Below, in pieces: positions 16,829 to 25,663 of a stretch of DNA of 64,000 bases. The stretch spans positions 209,001 to 273,000 of the forward strand of contig NZ_AP023027.1 in NCBI RefSeq assembly GCF_014467075.1, given 5' to 3'. The translations under genes and the position numbers were made by a program. The first letter of the stretch is position 1. Every line of letters starts with the position of its first letter. The notes below the pieces were generated by a model. The model ran no database searches and was not told where the DNA came from. It saw nothing but the letters and a program-made list of their open reading frames with translations. Origin of the DNA: Anaerostipes caccae L1-92. GTDB taxonomy: Bacteria; Bacillota; Clostridia; Lachnospirales; Lachnospiraceae.

Positions 16829-17833
16829 ATGAAGTTTACAGATGAAGAATTAGAGATAGCCAGAAGCGTGGACCTGGTGTCTATTGCTGAAAGGCAGGGC
16901 TTCACGGTGAAGCGGGTAGGCAGTTACTATACATTGAAAGAACATGATTCTATAAGGATTAAAAATCGTAGGAGCTGGCTGCGTTTTTCCGTACCCGAGG
17001 GCCAGGACGGTCACAACGGGGATAACATTGAGTTTCTGAGACAATTTTGCTATATGGATTTTCGTGAGGCGGTTATCTATTTGTTGAACGAGGCCGGTTA
17101 TCGGTATGAGGATAAATCATTTAAAGATGATACAAGCAGGAAAAACCACGAGAGAAGAAAGGAAGAGCAAAATAAAGAACAAGAAGGGAAAGGGGAGTTT
17201 GTGCTTCCCGAACCAAACGACAATTATCGGAGGTTATATGCCTATCTGTTAAAAACGCGCTGCCTGAGCAAAGAAGTAGTTGACTGGTTCGTTAAAAAAA
17301 AGCTGATTTATGAAACACGCAGATATCATAACGTGGTTTTTATTGGCAGGGATTCCTTTGGTACAGCACGGTTTGCCAGTATGAGGGGAACGGTGGATAA
17401 TTATGGAAACCCGTTTAAAGGGGACGTGGAGAACAACGATAAAACCTATGGTTTCAATGTAAGAAACAAGAAAAATAAAGAAGTCAAGGTATTTGAGGCA
17501 GCCATTGACCTGATGTCTTATATGGATTATAAGCGTGATGGGCAGTCAAACAAGTTGGCATTAGGGTCAACCTGGGACGGGGCATTGGACCGGTTCCTGC
17601 TAGAAAATCCACAGATTAAACGAATAAGCCTGTATCTTGATAATGATAAGGCAGGCCGGAAAGCAGCGGCACTTATACGCAAGAAATATATAGAGATGGG
17701 ATATCACGTTAAAGTCCGGTTCCCGCCATATGGGAAAGATTGGAATGAATTTCTTGTTGCAGAAAGAAAAAAGGCAGTGATTCAATATTTGAACAGGAAT
17801 AGCAATCTGGACCGGAAACAGGCAATCGGATAA
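16829..17833 (+). CDS. TOPRIM-domain primase-like protein (DUF3991-like)
   Basis: The 334-aa protein has an N-terminal DUF3991-type region (VDLVSIAERQGFTVKRVG) and a TOPRIM domain in the C-terminal third, with ALGSTWDGALDRF and the acidic signature SLYLDNDKAGRK near residue 268. Such proteins are common on conjugative elements and may prime DNA synthesis after transfer. A zinc ribbon is not present. ATG 16829 follows CAGGAGGTGG. The middle is charged and likely disordered (residues 95-125). Confidence 0.75.
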   Translation: MKFTDEELEIARSVDLVSIAERQGFTVKRVGSYYTLKEHDSIRIKNRRSWLRFSVPEGQDGHNGDNIEFLRQFCYMDFREAVIYLLNEAGYRYEDKSFKDDTSRKNHERRKEEQNKEQEGKGEFVLPEPNDNYRRLYAYLLKTRCLSKEVVDWFVKKKLIYETRRYHNVVFIGRDSFGTARFASMRGTVDNYGNPFKGDVENNDKTYGFNVRNKKNKEVKVFEAAIDLMSYMDYKRDGQSNKLALGSTWDGALDRFLLENPQIKRISLYLDNDKAGRKAAALIRKKYIEMGYHVKVRFPPYGKDWNEFLVAERKKAVIQYLNRNSNLDRKQAIG

Positions 17834-17856
17834 TTTCATAAAAGCAAGGAGATAGT

Positions 17857-18771
17857 ATGGATTATTTTAATTTCAAAGAAGAGTTTCTCTATCAGTTCAT
17901 TGACCTGATGGAGAAAAGCAAAACGTTAGGAGCGTTGAACTTGGTTATGGAAGGACTACCAGGTGAATCAATCACAATGACTTTCAAGGATAGGTACTGC
18001 CCTATGGTCAGCATAGAGGAACTGTTTTTGAGAAGCCAGTATGAAATGCTGCCAGTCAGGATATTGGCTTCGGAGACACTGCAGGAATTTCAGACGGCGG
18101 AAACCGGAGGTATCCGATTGAAGATGGATACGGTCAAGAATCCATTGTTTGTAGAGTTCCATGCAGTGAATGCAAACAAATACCAGATGAGGCTGGAAGA
18201 ATTGGAGCTGCCGTATACCAGACTGGGAGATATGTGTATCTTTTATCGGTTCCGTGTGAAAGAGGAAAGTGAAAAACTTGTATACACCATGCCCGTAGAT
18301 GAAGAGGACTTACAGCGGTGGGGAATGCATGTAGATCAACTGCATGCGTGCGTGTCAGACAATGCTTTCTCCCAGTATAGTGTGCAGATTGAACCGGTTG
18401 CAGCCGTTATACGGGAAGGCTTGGAGGCAGGCTTTACGCTTGGGAGAGGAAAGATTACAAATGAACGCGCAAGTGCCTGGCGGCTGACAGGTCCGGGAGG
18501 CGCGGCAGGCATGCTTTATAGGAATATTCTGGATGAATTTGCAGAAATGGTCAACACGGATCTGTACCTGCTTCCAGTAACAGCAGAGGAAACCGCTATA
18601 TATGCCGCCGACCAGTATACACCTGCTGACCTTCAGATGCGTCTCGAAAGAAAAAAATCCTTAAAGGGATTTGTAAGCCATCCGTTGTCAGAGTCGGTTT
18701 TGTATTATAGTCTCAAGAGTAAAACCCTGACGGTGCACCAGTCTTCATTGGTGAAAAAAACCCTGGTCTAA
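17857..18771 (+). CDS. DUF5688-like paralogue 1 (304 aa)
   Basis: First of eight tandem genes with the same layout: a short N-terminal helix, an ERLPG/EGLPGE-like strand, a central GDMCIFYRFRV segment, and a C-terminal GPGGAAGMLYRNILDEFAEM with YLLPVTAEE. DUF5688 proteins have no known function. This copy is closest to paralogue 7 by the shared TGPGGAA. It ends TLV, without terminal arginine. ATG 17857 follows AAGGAGAT, 23 nt after the primase-like gene. Confidence 0.65.
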   Translation: MDYFNFKEEFLYQFIDLMEKSKTLGALNLVMEGLPGESITMTFKDRYCPMVSIEELFLRSQYEMLPVRILASETLQEFQTAETGGIRLKMDTVKNPLFVEFHAVNANKYQMRLEELELPYTRLGDMCIFYRFRVKEESEKLVYTMPVDEEDLQRWGMHVDQLHACVSDNAFSQYSVQIEPVAAVIREGLEAGFTLGRGKITNERASAWRLTGPGGAAGMLYRNILDEFAEMVNTDLYLLPVTAEETAIYAADQYTPADLQMRLERKKSLKGFVSHPLSESVLYYSLKSKTLTVHQSSLVKKTLV

Positions 18772-18831
18772 GAGTCGGTACGGGAGTCTACAGATGCAGG
18801 AAATGGTAAATAGACGAAGAGGAGAACCAAA

Positions 18832-19725
18832 ATGCGCGAATATGATGAAAACCATGCATATGAGGAAGTCCGGGAGGATTTCATTAAAGAATATAAGGCA
18901 CAGCTAGAACGCAGAGGAAATGGGGAGAAGTTGGAAATAGTGGCGGAAGGTACTCCTTTTGAATCCTTTACATACAAAGGGAATGGACCTTTATTATGTA
19001 CCAGTATCTCTATGGAACTGGTGTACAGAAATTGCTATATTTTTGCCATTCGAGAGATTGATGAGGCCGTATCTACTATCTTGGAGATTCAGGATGAGGC
19101 AGAATGGATATCCCCGGAGCGGCTGGAACAACTGGAACATGTAATAGTGTTTCCGGTAAATCTATCACATTGCAGGGATAAGCTGGAAGAAAATGATATT
19201 GCATATTTTCCCTTCGAAGATATGGCGATCACTTATCAATTCTGCATTGAGGACAATGAGAGGTCGTATCGCAGGGATGTTACAAGGGAATGGCTGAATA
19301 GGCAGGGGATAAATGCAAAGGAACTCTTTGAAAAAGTAAGGTATAAAGACCTGGAGCAAATTTGGGGCGAAATTAAAACCATAGAGCAGGTGGGAAAAAA
19401 ATCAGAGGATTCACAGCAGGCTGCTTTGTATGGCGTCAATGGCTTTGGTGCTGCCCTTTATCCAAAAGTGATGGAGCAGGTAGTAAAAAAAATGGGCAGT
19501 GAAGTGCTGATTGTACCTGAAGAAACCTATACGGCTTATATTCAGACACCGGATATTATGAGTGCTGCAAAACTGCAAGAAGAATTACAGGAGGACAATC
19601 GTGTGAAACTGGTGACTGGCGATAGGCACCTTGTACTTTCTGGGAAGATATTTAAGTACGATACCGGCAGGAAAAACCTGGTCCCGGCAATGGAACATAC
19701 CATTGAAAAGCATAGAGTGAAATGA
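18832..19725 (+). CDS. DUF5688-like paralogue 2 (297 aa)
   Basis: Member of the tandem family. It is clearly the sister of paralogue 3: both begin with an acidic YDENxAY(E/D)E(V/L)REDFI segment, share AEGTPFE, SMELVYxNCY and a C-terminal YGVNGFGAxxYPKVME. The shared C-terminal segment continues EVLIVPEETYTAYI. The end is basic but lysine-terminal (KHRVK). ATG 18832 follows AGAGGAGA. Confidence 0.65.
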   Translation: MREYDENHAYEEVREDFIKEYKAQLERRGNGEKLEIVAEGTPFESFTYKGNGPLLCTSISMELVYRNCYIFAIREIDEAVSTILEIQDEAEWISPERLEQLEHVIVFPVNLSHCRDKLEENDIAYFPFEDMAITYQFCIEDNERSYRRDVTREWLNRQGINAKELFEKVRYKDLEQIWGEIKTIEQVGKKSEDSQQAALYGVNGFGAALYPKVMEQVVKKMGSEVLIVPEETYTAYIQTPDIMSAAKLQEELQEDNRVKLVTGDRHLVLSGKIFKYDTGRKNLVPAMEHTIEKHRVK

Positions 19726-19775
19726 AAACCGCTTTAATCGGGAGAAGCGCAGACGGCCAGAAGGGAAGGAGATAG

Positions 19776-20720
19776 ATGTATTATTATAGTGAGAACGAAG
19801 CATATGACGAATTACGAGAGGATTTTATTGATGAATTTCAAGACCAGCTACAAGAAAGAGACAGAGGGGAGGAACTGAAGCTGATAGCTGAAGGCACGCC
19901 ATTTGAAGCCATTATGCTGAAAGGTGGAGGGGAGTTAGTTTGCCCCAGTATTCCGATGGAATTGGTGTATCTTAACTGCTATGTTGCTGAGAACAACGAG
20001 TTAGACGAGGCGGTCACGCAGATTCTGGGTATATTTGATGGGGATGAGTGGATACCGCGCGAACAATTTGAGCAGATAGAGCATGTACTTATATATCCTA
20101 TGAATTTGGCAGAATATGAGGATAAACTGGTGGAGGGAAACATTGCATATATGCCATATCAGGATATGGCGGTCACTTTCCAATTCTGTATTGAAAGAGG
20201 GGAGAGATCGTACTGCGGAGATGTTACAAAAGAGCATTTGGAAAAATGGGGAATCGGTGTGGAGGAACTTTTTGAGAAAGTCAGATACAAGGATGCAAAT
20301 GAAATAGGAGTGGGTATCGTAAATATGTACGATTCACTTACAAACAGATATGAAAATGATAAAACAATCCTTTTTAGGCCGGCGGATGGTGTGCCATTGG
20401 AACTGAAGCAAGTCTACAATGTCTATGGTGTGAATGGCTTTGGTGCAATCTTCTATCCGAAAGTTATGGAACTGGTGTATGATAAATTAGGGGACGAGAT
20501 GCTGATTGTTCCCAATGATGCCTTTGGTGCTTATGTCCATGCGCAAAGTGTTGGGAATCTGTCAGACTTATATGAGAGCCTGACCAGTGAGAATATAATG
20601 AAAGAAGAAACAGGGGAAATACGCCATAAACTATCTGAGCGGGTTTTTAAATACGATCTGGAAAGCAGAAACCTGATTCATGCAGTTCCTCCGAAAATTG
20701 AGAAACAAAAATTGAGATAG
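19776..20720 (+). CDS. DUF5688-like paralogue 3 (314 aa)
   Basis: Sister of paralogue 2 through the whole length, with GVNGFGAIFYPKVME near residue 216 and DEMLIVPNDAFGAYV after it. It lies behind GGAAGGAGAT at ATG 19776. From here on most genes end in arginine; this one ends EKQKLR. The close similarity of copies 2 and 3 indicates a recent duplication. Confidence 0.65.
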   Translation: MYYYSENEAYDELREDFIDEFQDQLQERDRGEELKLIAEGTPFEAIMLKGGGELVCPSIPMELVYLNCYVAENNELDEAVTQILGIFDGDEWIPREQFEQIEHVLIYPMNLAEYEDKLVEGNIAYMPYQDMAVTFQFCIERGERSYCGDVTKEHLEKWGIGVEELFEKVRYKDANEIGVGIVNMYDSLTNRYENDKTILFRPADGVPLELKQVYNVYGVNGFGAIFYPKVMELVYDKLGDEMLIVPNDAFGAYVHAQSVGNLSDLYESLTSENIMKEETGEIRHKLSERVFKYDLESRNLIHAVPPKIEKQKLR

Positions 20721-20740
20721 GTAGGTGGGTTAGTGGATTG

Positions 20741-21703
20741 ATGAACTTAATAAACTATGACCAATTTAAGGTTGCTTATCTACAAAAAATAGCAGAACTT
20801 TTAGACCAGCATGGTTATTCCATCAGACCGGTCGTGATAGGGGAAGGGTTATCGCTGGAAAAGGCAACCCTGGATTTAGGCGATAAAATCTGTCATTGCA
20901 TAGACCTTCAGGAAATTTATTCGGATTATTGCAAAAATGCTAGACCAATGTTTTCTATTGTGAAGGATACATTGGATTGTTTCCGGGAGTTTGGTACAGT
21001 ACAAAGAGAACAGGTGGAATGCATAGAAAGTGTTTTAGCCTGTGTAACAAACTTTGAGAAAAGCAAAGAAATCCTGCGGGGTAAGGGTATACCATATTTG
21101 GCAGTAGGTGACATGGCAGTATATTTCAGGTTTGATTATGAGCTGCCTTTCGGCGGTACAATGGAAAGTATTGTAACAAAAGACCATCTCCTAAAATGGA
21201 AGTTTTCAGCCGAAGAATTATTCAATATTGTTAGGCAATGCGAGGCACAGAAAATCGGTGCCTGTGCTTATGACTGGGTGGAAAGCCTTCAACCATATGA
21301 TTTTGGCCATATACCTGTGATTGCAAGAGCAGAAGATATCTACAATGCGCCATATGAGCTGTATGGATTGAACGGTGCCGGGGCGATACTTTACCCCGAA
21401 GTGCTGCGTCAATTTGAAGAGGCTTTTCATGAGCGGGTCATAATCGTACCGTATTCAGAACGAAAAGCGGCCATATTACCGGAAAGCCGTATACAGGATA
21501 TGTGGGTACAAAGAAAAATCCGGGAGTATACGGAGGATACGGACGCGCGGTTATTTTTGTCCAGGCAGGTTTATTCGTATACAGAGGGGAAGTTTTACAG
21601 GCTCAAGGGTGGTATAGAACAATTACAGGCTGTCATTGATCAGAAATTGGAGACAACTATGAATCATGAGAAAACACTGGTCGGTAAAAAGCAAAGCAGA
21701 TAA
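20741..21703 (+). CDS. DUF5688-like paralogue 4 (320 aa)
   Basis: I chose ATG 20741, after GTAGGTGGG, rather than the adjacent TTG 20738. The protein has PVVIGEGLSLEKATL, GDMAVYFRFDYEL near residue 125 and YGLNGAGAILYPEVLRQFEE, then VIIVPYSERKAAILP, the family C-terminal signature. After this signature there is an added 40-residue tail ending in LVGKKQSR. More diverged from its neighbours than copies 2 and 3 are. Confidence 0.63.
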   Translation: MNLINYDQFKVAYLQKIAELLDQHGYSIRPVVIGEGLSLEKATLDLGDKICHCIDLQEIYSDYCKNARPMFSIVKDTLDCFREFGTVQREQVECIESVLACVTNFEKSKEILRGKGIPYLAVGDMAVYFRFDYELPFGGTMESIVTKDHLLKWKFSAEELFNIVRQCEAQKIGACAYDWVESLQPYDFGHIPVIARAEDIYNAPYELYGLNGAGAILYPEVLRQFEEAFHERVIIVPYSERKAAILPESRIQDMWVQRKIREYTEDTDARLFLSRQVYSYTEGKFYRLKGGIEQLQAVIDQKLETTMNHEKTLVGKKQSR

Positions 21704-21726
21704 AATCTCAAGGAGGACAGACAAAG

Positions 21727-22632
21727 ATGGAATATGAAGAATTCATCCAGTTTTTTACCCATGAAGTCAACTATAATTTAAAAATGCTGGGTGTTCCATG
21801 GCGGGCTAAGTATGAGAACACAGGCGGCAGAGAAGAAGTTTTGGTGGTAATCCATGGTGGAGGGCATGATTTTCCTCCGATTAAAGTTCACGATTATTAC
21901 CAGGAGTTTTTGCAGGGGATGCCCTGGGGAGTCGCTGCACGGAAAGCAACACAGGATTTCTTTGATGATGAGAGCACAAAATGTGCACTGATGGATATGG
22001 GGCTTTTTCATGCAGATATGGTAATTCCCACTTTTATGAACACAGAGGAAAATGAGGAACTATTGAAAACCGTTCCATATTCAAGGTTTGAAGATTTAGC
22101 AGTTATACTTCAAATTGCATATCAGTCCCTGGGCGGTATCAATCTCAACCTTGTGGTAACAGACGATATCTTACAGGGATGGGGGCTGAGGTATGATGAA
22201 CTTTATCAAATGGCCCTGGATAATCCGAGGAATGTTGAGTCTGTACAGATGATAGAGTTGCACAAGATGATAGATATTATATCACCCGATGAAACAGTAG
22301 AGGATTTACCTCCCTTCTATGTGGTAACGAATACTGGTCAACATTTAGGCGCTGCAGGTATTCTTTACAAAACCAGAATGTATGAACTTGCAGAAACTAT
22401 GGGGGATGATATCTTATTGGTTCCTATGAGCGTTGACCATTTTTTGGCAATGCCGCTTTTAGACCAAAAGGGCATAGATTATATATCTAATGCACTACAC
22501 AGTAGTAAAGAGGTAATCACTGGAAGTATAAAGCCCCTGTCTGGGAATCTATACCACTATAATTGTGAAACCGCACAGTTTCGTATGATTACTCCCAGCC
22601 AGTTAAAAGAAACGAAAAAACGAGGCAGATAG
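21727..22632 (+). CDS. DUF5688-like paralogue 5 (301 aa)
   Basis: ATG 21727 follows AAGGAGGAC. The protein resembles paralogue 6 and the main DUF5688 type: EFIQFFTHEVNYNL, then PTFMNTEENEELL and FEDLAVILQI near residues 105-135, and LGAAGILYKTRMYELAETMG in the C-terminal part. The tail KETKKRGR is basic and arginine-terminal. No cysteine or catalytic motif was found. Confidence 0.65.
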   Translation: MEYEEFIQFFTHEVNYNLKMLGVPWRAKYENTGGREEVLVVIHGGGHDFPPIKVHDYYQEFLQGMPWGVAARKATQDFFDDESTKCALMDMGLFHADMVIPTFMNTEENEELLKTVPYSRFEDLAVILQIAYQSLGGINLNLVVTDDILQGWGLRYDELYQMALDNPRNVESVQMIELHKMIDIISPDETVEDLPPFYVVTNTGQHLGAAGILYKTRMYELAETMGDDILLVPMSVDHFLAMPLLDQKGIDYISNALHSSKEVITGSIKPLSGNLYHYNCETAQFRMITPSQLKETKKRGR

Positions 22633-22641
22633 GGGGAGGGT

Positions 22642-23574
22642 TTGAGAAACGATAGATATTCAATCATAGAGAAAAGGGAATTTTATGAAACCTTTGTATA
22701 TGAATTAAACAATAATTTACAAAAGATGGGATTAGGGTGGAAGGTGGTGCTGCCTGACCATATTTCGGATGGCTGTGTGATCAGTTTACAGGGCAGCCCA
22801 GAGAAAGGCTCAGAAATATTTCCTTTTGTAGCATATAACCGTCATACACAGTTGGGAGAACCCCTGTGGCTGGTAGTCAGGAATTCGCTAGAGTTTTTAT
22901 TGCGGGATGACCGGATCACCAAAGCCGCATTTAAAGAGATGGGGGTGTTATCGCCAAATCTAGTAGTTCCGACATTGATGAACGCGAAAAGAAATCAAGA
23001 GGTATTGGACAATTTCCCACATAAGCTATATGGAGACGGGGACCTTGCCATTGTATTGAGGATTATTTATCATTCAACAGATTGTTTGCTTGAAGATATG
23101 CACCTTAATTTAAGAGTGACAAGTGAAATGCTGAATGAGTTTGGAATGGATTTTGATACCCTTTATCAGTGGTCGCTTGATAATCCGGAAAATCAAAGGG
23201 CTGTTTCCGTGGAACCGTTTGGGACAGAACCGGAAAAGAAGGATATCTACATTATGACAACAGAGAGCTTTTACTGGGGTGCTTCTGCTTTTTTATACAA
23301 AGAAAAAGTACACGAGCTGTCAGATAAACTGGGTGGCGATATGATACTATTTCCTACAAGTATCAATCAATGCGTGGCATTATCAAATAAAAACAGGGAC
23401 GGAAGAAAATGGATTCAGGAAACCCTCTACGACTCTAAACAAAATGGTTTTCAGCAGAGGGAAAAAGATTTATCCGATTATATTTATGTTTATAGCCGGA
23501 AAACAGATGAGATCCGTAAAACAAGTCAAAGGATGCGGCAGAAGCCAAAAGTGAATAAAAACCATAGCAGGTGA
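22642..23574 (+). CDS. DUF5688-like paralogue 6 (310 aa)
   Basis: Starts at TTG 22642 with GGGGAGGG just upstream. Shares with paralogue 5 PTLMNAKRNQEVLDNF, GDLAIVLRIIYH, the QWSLDNPEN region, and WGASAFLYKEKVHELSDKLG. Ends in KVNKNHSR. Its stop codon lies inside the left arm of a strong terminator, so transcription is partly cut between copies 6 and 7. Confidence 0.63.
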   Translation: MRNDRYSIIEKREFYETFVYELNNNLQKMGLGWKVVLPDHISDGCVISLQGSPEKGSEIFPFVAYNRHTQLGEPLWLVVRNSLEFLLRDDRITKAAFKEMGVLSPNLVVPTLMNAKRNQEVLDNFPHKLYGDGDLAIVLRIIYHSTDCLLEDMHLNLRVTSEMLNEFGMDFDTLYQWSLDNPENQRAVSVEPFGTEPEKKDIYIMTTESFYWGASAFLYKEKVHELSDKLGGDMILFPTSINQCVALSNKNRDGRKWIQETLYDSKQNGFQQREKDLSDYIYVYSRKTDEIRKTSQRMRQKPKVNKNHSR

Positions 23575-23611
23575 CTTTTCAGAGCGATTCAGAAAAGAAC
23601 CTGCTTTTTTC
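23566..23611 (+). terminator. Intrinsic terminator between DUF5688 paralogues 6 and 7
   Basis: A compound stem: AGCAGGT/ACCTGCT outside and CTTTTC/GAAAAG inside, followed by TTTTTT. The left arm overlaps the last codons of paralogue 6. Confidence 0.75.
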
Positions 23612-23636
23612 ATTTAATCATAAAGGAGATAAGAAT

Positions 23637-24578
23637 ATGAACCTCAAATTATATAAACAGTTTTCAGATGCTTACCAGCAATGTATTCGTTCCGCTTTTG
23701 AGGATTCCGCAATTCGCGGGGAAGTTAGAACGGTGGCTAGGGGTCTCCCGACCGAGGGAATCACAATTTTATTTGAGCAGGAGGGGCGGTACTGCCCCGT
23801 CATTCCGGTAAGGGAGGCTTTTTTGAGAGCGGAGATGTTTGACACCTGGGAAGAGGAATTGGCAGACCGGGCGATGGAAGTGTTCTCTGATGCGGAAGCG
23901 GAAGATCTGCGTATTGCAGTAGGCCAGTTGGAACAGCCGGAATATGTGGCAGTATATGCCGCAAACCATAGAAGTGACCTGGAAGCCCTGAAAAAGAATG
24001 ATATGCCTTACCAGGTTATGGGGGACATGGTGCTCTACTATATGTTTCACGCACCGCTGGGAGACGGGCGTTATTATCAGGCAGAAGTAACCAATAAACA
24101 TCTGGCATCCTGGAAAATGAGAAAAAGTGATTTTCATAATTTTGTACTGGAACATTCGCTGGTATCCATGGAGAGCAAAATCTATCCGTTGTGTGAGAAG
24201 ATTGAAAATGTGCTGGAAGGTATTTCGTGCTGTCTGAACAATGGAGAGGCAGAGGATAGCCTTGGTTATGTGGTCACGGGACCTGGAGGAGCGGCAAGTG
24301 TATTATACTGGGATACCTTACAGGAACTTAGCCGCCTGATGCCGGATAGCTTTTATATTTTGCCATATTCAGAGAGGGAGGCTTATATCCTGCCTGATAC
24401 TATGGGAGCACTGGCACCAGCATTTTCCATTGAAGATGTCCACAAGAATGGGAACCGTCAGGTTCGACACAGCTTGGCTGGGTATGCCATATCAAGTCAT
24501 GGTTTCCACTATTCACCATCGGAGAACAAGAACAAATTGCTGACCATACGCGAATGGTTGAAGGGTGTAAATGAATGA
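23637..24578 (+). CDS. DUF5688-like paralogue 7 (313 aa)
   Basis: I chose ATG 23637, behind AAAGGAGAT and past the terminator; the frame is open from 23571 but that part lies in the hairpin. Closest to paralogue 1: ARGLPTEGITILFEQ, GDMVLYYMF and VTGPGGAASVLYWD, YILPYSEREAYILP. It ends REWLKGVNE, without an arginine tail. Its stop overlaps the next start (ATGA). Confidence 0.65.
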   Translation: MNLKLYKQFSDAYQQCIRSAFEDSAIRGEVRTVARGLPTEGITILFEQEGRYCPVIPVREAFLRAEMFDTWEEELADRAMEVFSDAEAEDLRIAVGQLEQPEYVAVYAANHRSDLEALKKNDMPYQVMGDMVLYYMFHAPLGDGRYYQAEVTNKHLASWKMRKSDFHNFVLEHSLVSMESKIYPLCEKIENVLEGISCCLNNGEAEDSLGYVVTGPGGAASVLYWDTLQELSRLMPDSFYILPYSEREAYILPDTMGALAPAFSIEDVHKNGNRQVRHSLAGYAISSHGFHYSPSENKNKLLTIREWLKGVNE

Positions 24579-25480
24579 CATATGAAGAATATAAACAGGG
24601 ACTGATTACAGAACTTGGGCGTCACATTGATGAAGAGCATCAGAGATTGATAGTAATAGCAGAAGGTACGGACAATGAGGAAATAGCCCTTGAACTTATG
24701 CAGCCGCCTGTGTGTAGCCAGTCATTGTCAATCCATAGCTTATATAGACAGTGGAAAGAAGGCGAATTAACGGCCCAGGTAAGCAGTATCTGCGATTATT
24801 TTGAAAAAAAGCGTGCTATTGAAACGATTGAGCAGTTAGAAAATGTTACGATTTGGGCGGCTAATTTTGAAAAGGCAGCCGAAAAGCTGGAAGGGAATGA
24901 TATACCATATCTGCCTGTTGGGGATATGGCTGTATATTTTCAGTTCTTTGATGAAGTCTATGACGAGGATGAACAGTGGCCTCTGGATTATAAAAGACCT
25001 GTCCAAAATGAACATTTAAAGCAGTGGGGACTTACGGTACAGGAATTATTTGATAAAGTCAAATATTTCGATATGAATGAACGCTTTCAGACGGTTTTGG
25101 ATACGAGCAGAGCTGTTCTGGCTCATACATTAGGGGCATTAAGCGGGGCGCTTCCAGACACAAAAGACTATTACGGGGTGTACAGCGAGAATGGGATTGC
25201 AATCATGTTCTATCCCGAGGGTTTGAGTGAAATCTCAAGGCGTTTGGATGATGACCTGTATGTTATGCCGTTATCAAATGATAAAATCCTTGTCTGTCCA
25301 ATATCAGGACACAGTTTGGAAACTTTGCAGGAAATAGTAAAAAAGAGCAATGAGATGGATAAAAGAGCAGAAGTGTTCCCTGTCCAGGTCTCTAATATGG
25401 TGTTCCAGTTTGATGCCGAAAGCCTTGCAATCCAACCGGCGGCACAGATAGAGAAAAAAACGAGACATAAGGCAAGATAA
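24575..25480 (+). CDS. DUF5688-like paralogue 8 (301 aa)
   Basis: ATG 24575 overlaps the stop of paralogue 7, so they are coupled. It begins MTYEEYKQGLITELG, the usual N-terminus of DUF5688, and has GDMAVYFQFFDEV, YYGVYSENGIAIMFYPEG and DDLYVMPLSNDKILV. Ends EKKTRHKAR. It is the last of the array, followed by a 183-nt gap and the methyltransferase. Confidence 0.65.
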   Translation: MTYEEYKQGLITELGRHIDEEHQRLIVIAEGTDNEEIALELMQPPVCSQSLSIHSLYRQWKEGELTAQVSSICDYFEKKRAIETIEQLENVTIWAANFEKAAEKLEGNDIPYLPVGDMAVYFQFFDEVYDEDEQWPLDYKRPVQNEHLKQWGLTVQELFDKVKYFDMNERFQTVLDTSRAVLAHTLGALSGALPDTKDYYGVYSENGIAIMFYPEGLSEISRRLDDDLYVMPLSNDKILVCPISGHSLETLQEIVKKSNEMDKRAEVFPVQVSNMVFQFDAESLAIQPAAQIEKKTRHKAR

Positions 25481-25605
25481 GATGAAGGCAAATCTTTGAA
25501 AGGGGGTGGTTAAGCCCAATCCAATAAAAATTCAGCAGTCATAGAAATTTAATTTGTACCAGTAGCTCGTAACTTATTCGGAAACTGATTACATTCAAAC
25601 ATTTG

Positions 25606-25663
25606 AAAGGAGGTAAGAGGTAATCCCGGGTAAAATGTGTAGCTACACCCTCTAAGAAGGGAA
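25606..25663 (+). promoter_or_regulatory. Displaced ribosome site with palindrome before the C5 methyltransferase
   Basis: AAAGGAGGT at 25606-25614 is followed by a perfect 12-bp palindrome GTGTAGCTACAC (25637-25648). The first in-frame start is TTG 25664, 49 nt past the ribosome site. An ATG at 25635 opens a 6-codon frame (MCSYTL) that stops before it. This may be a leader control element. Confidence 0.4.
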
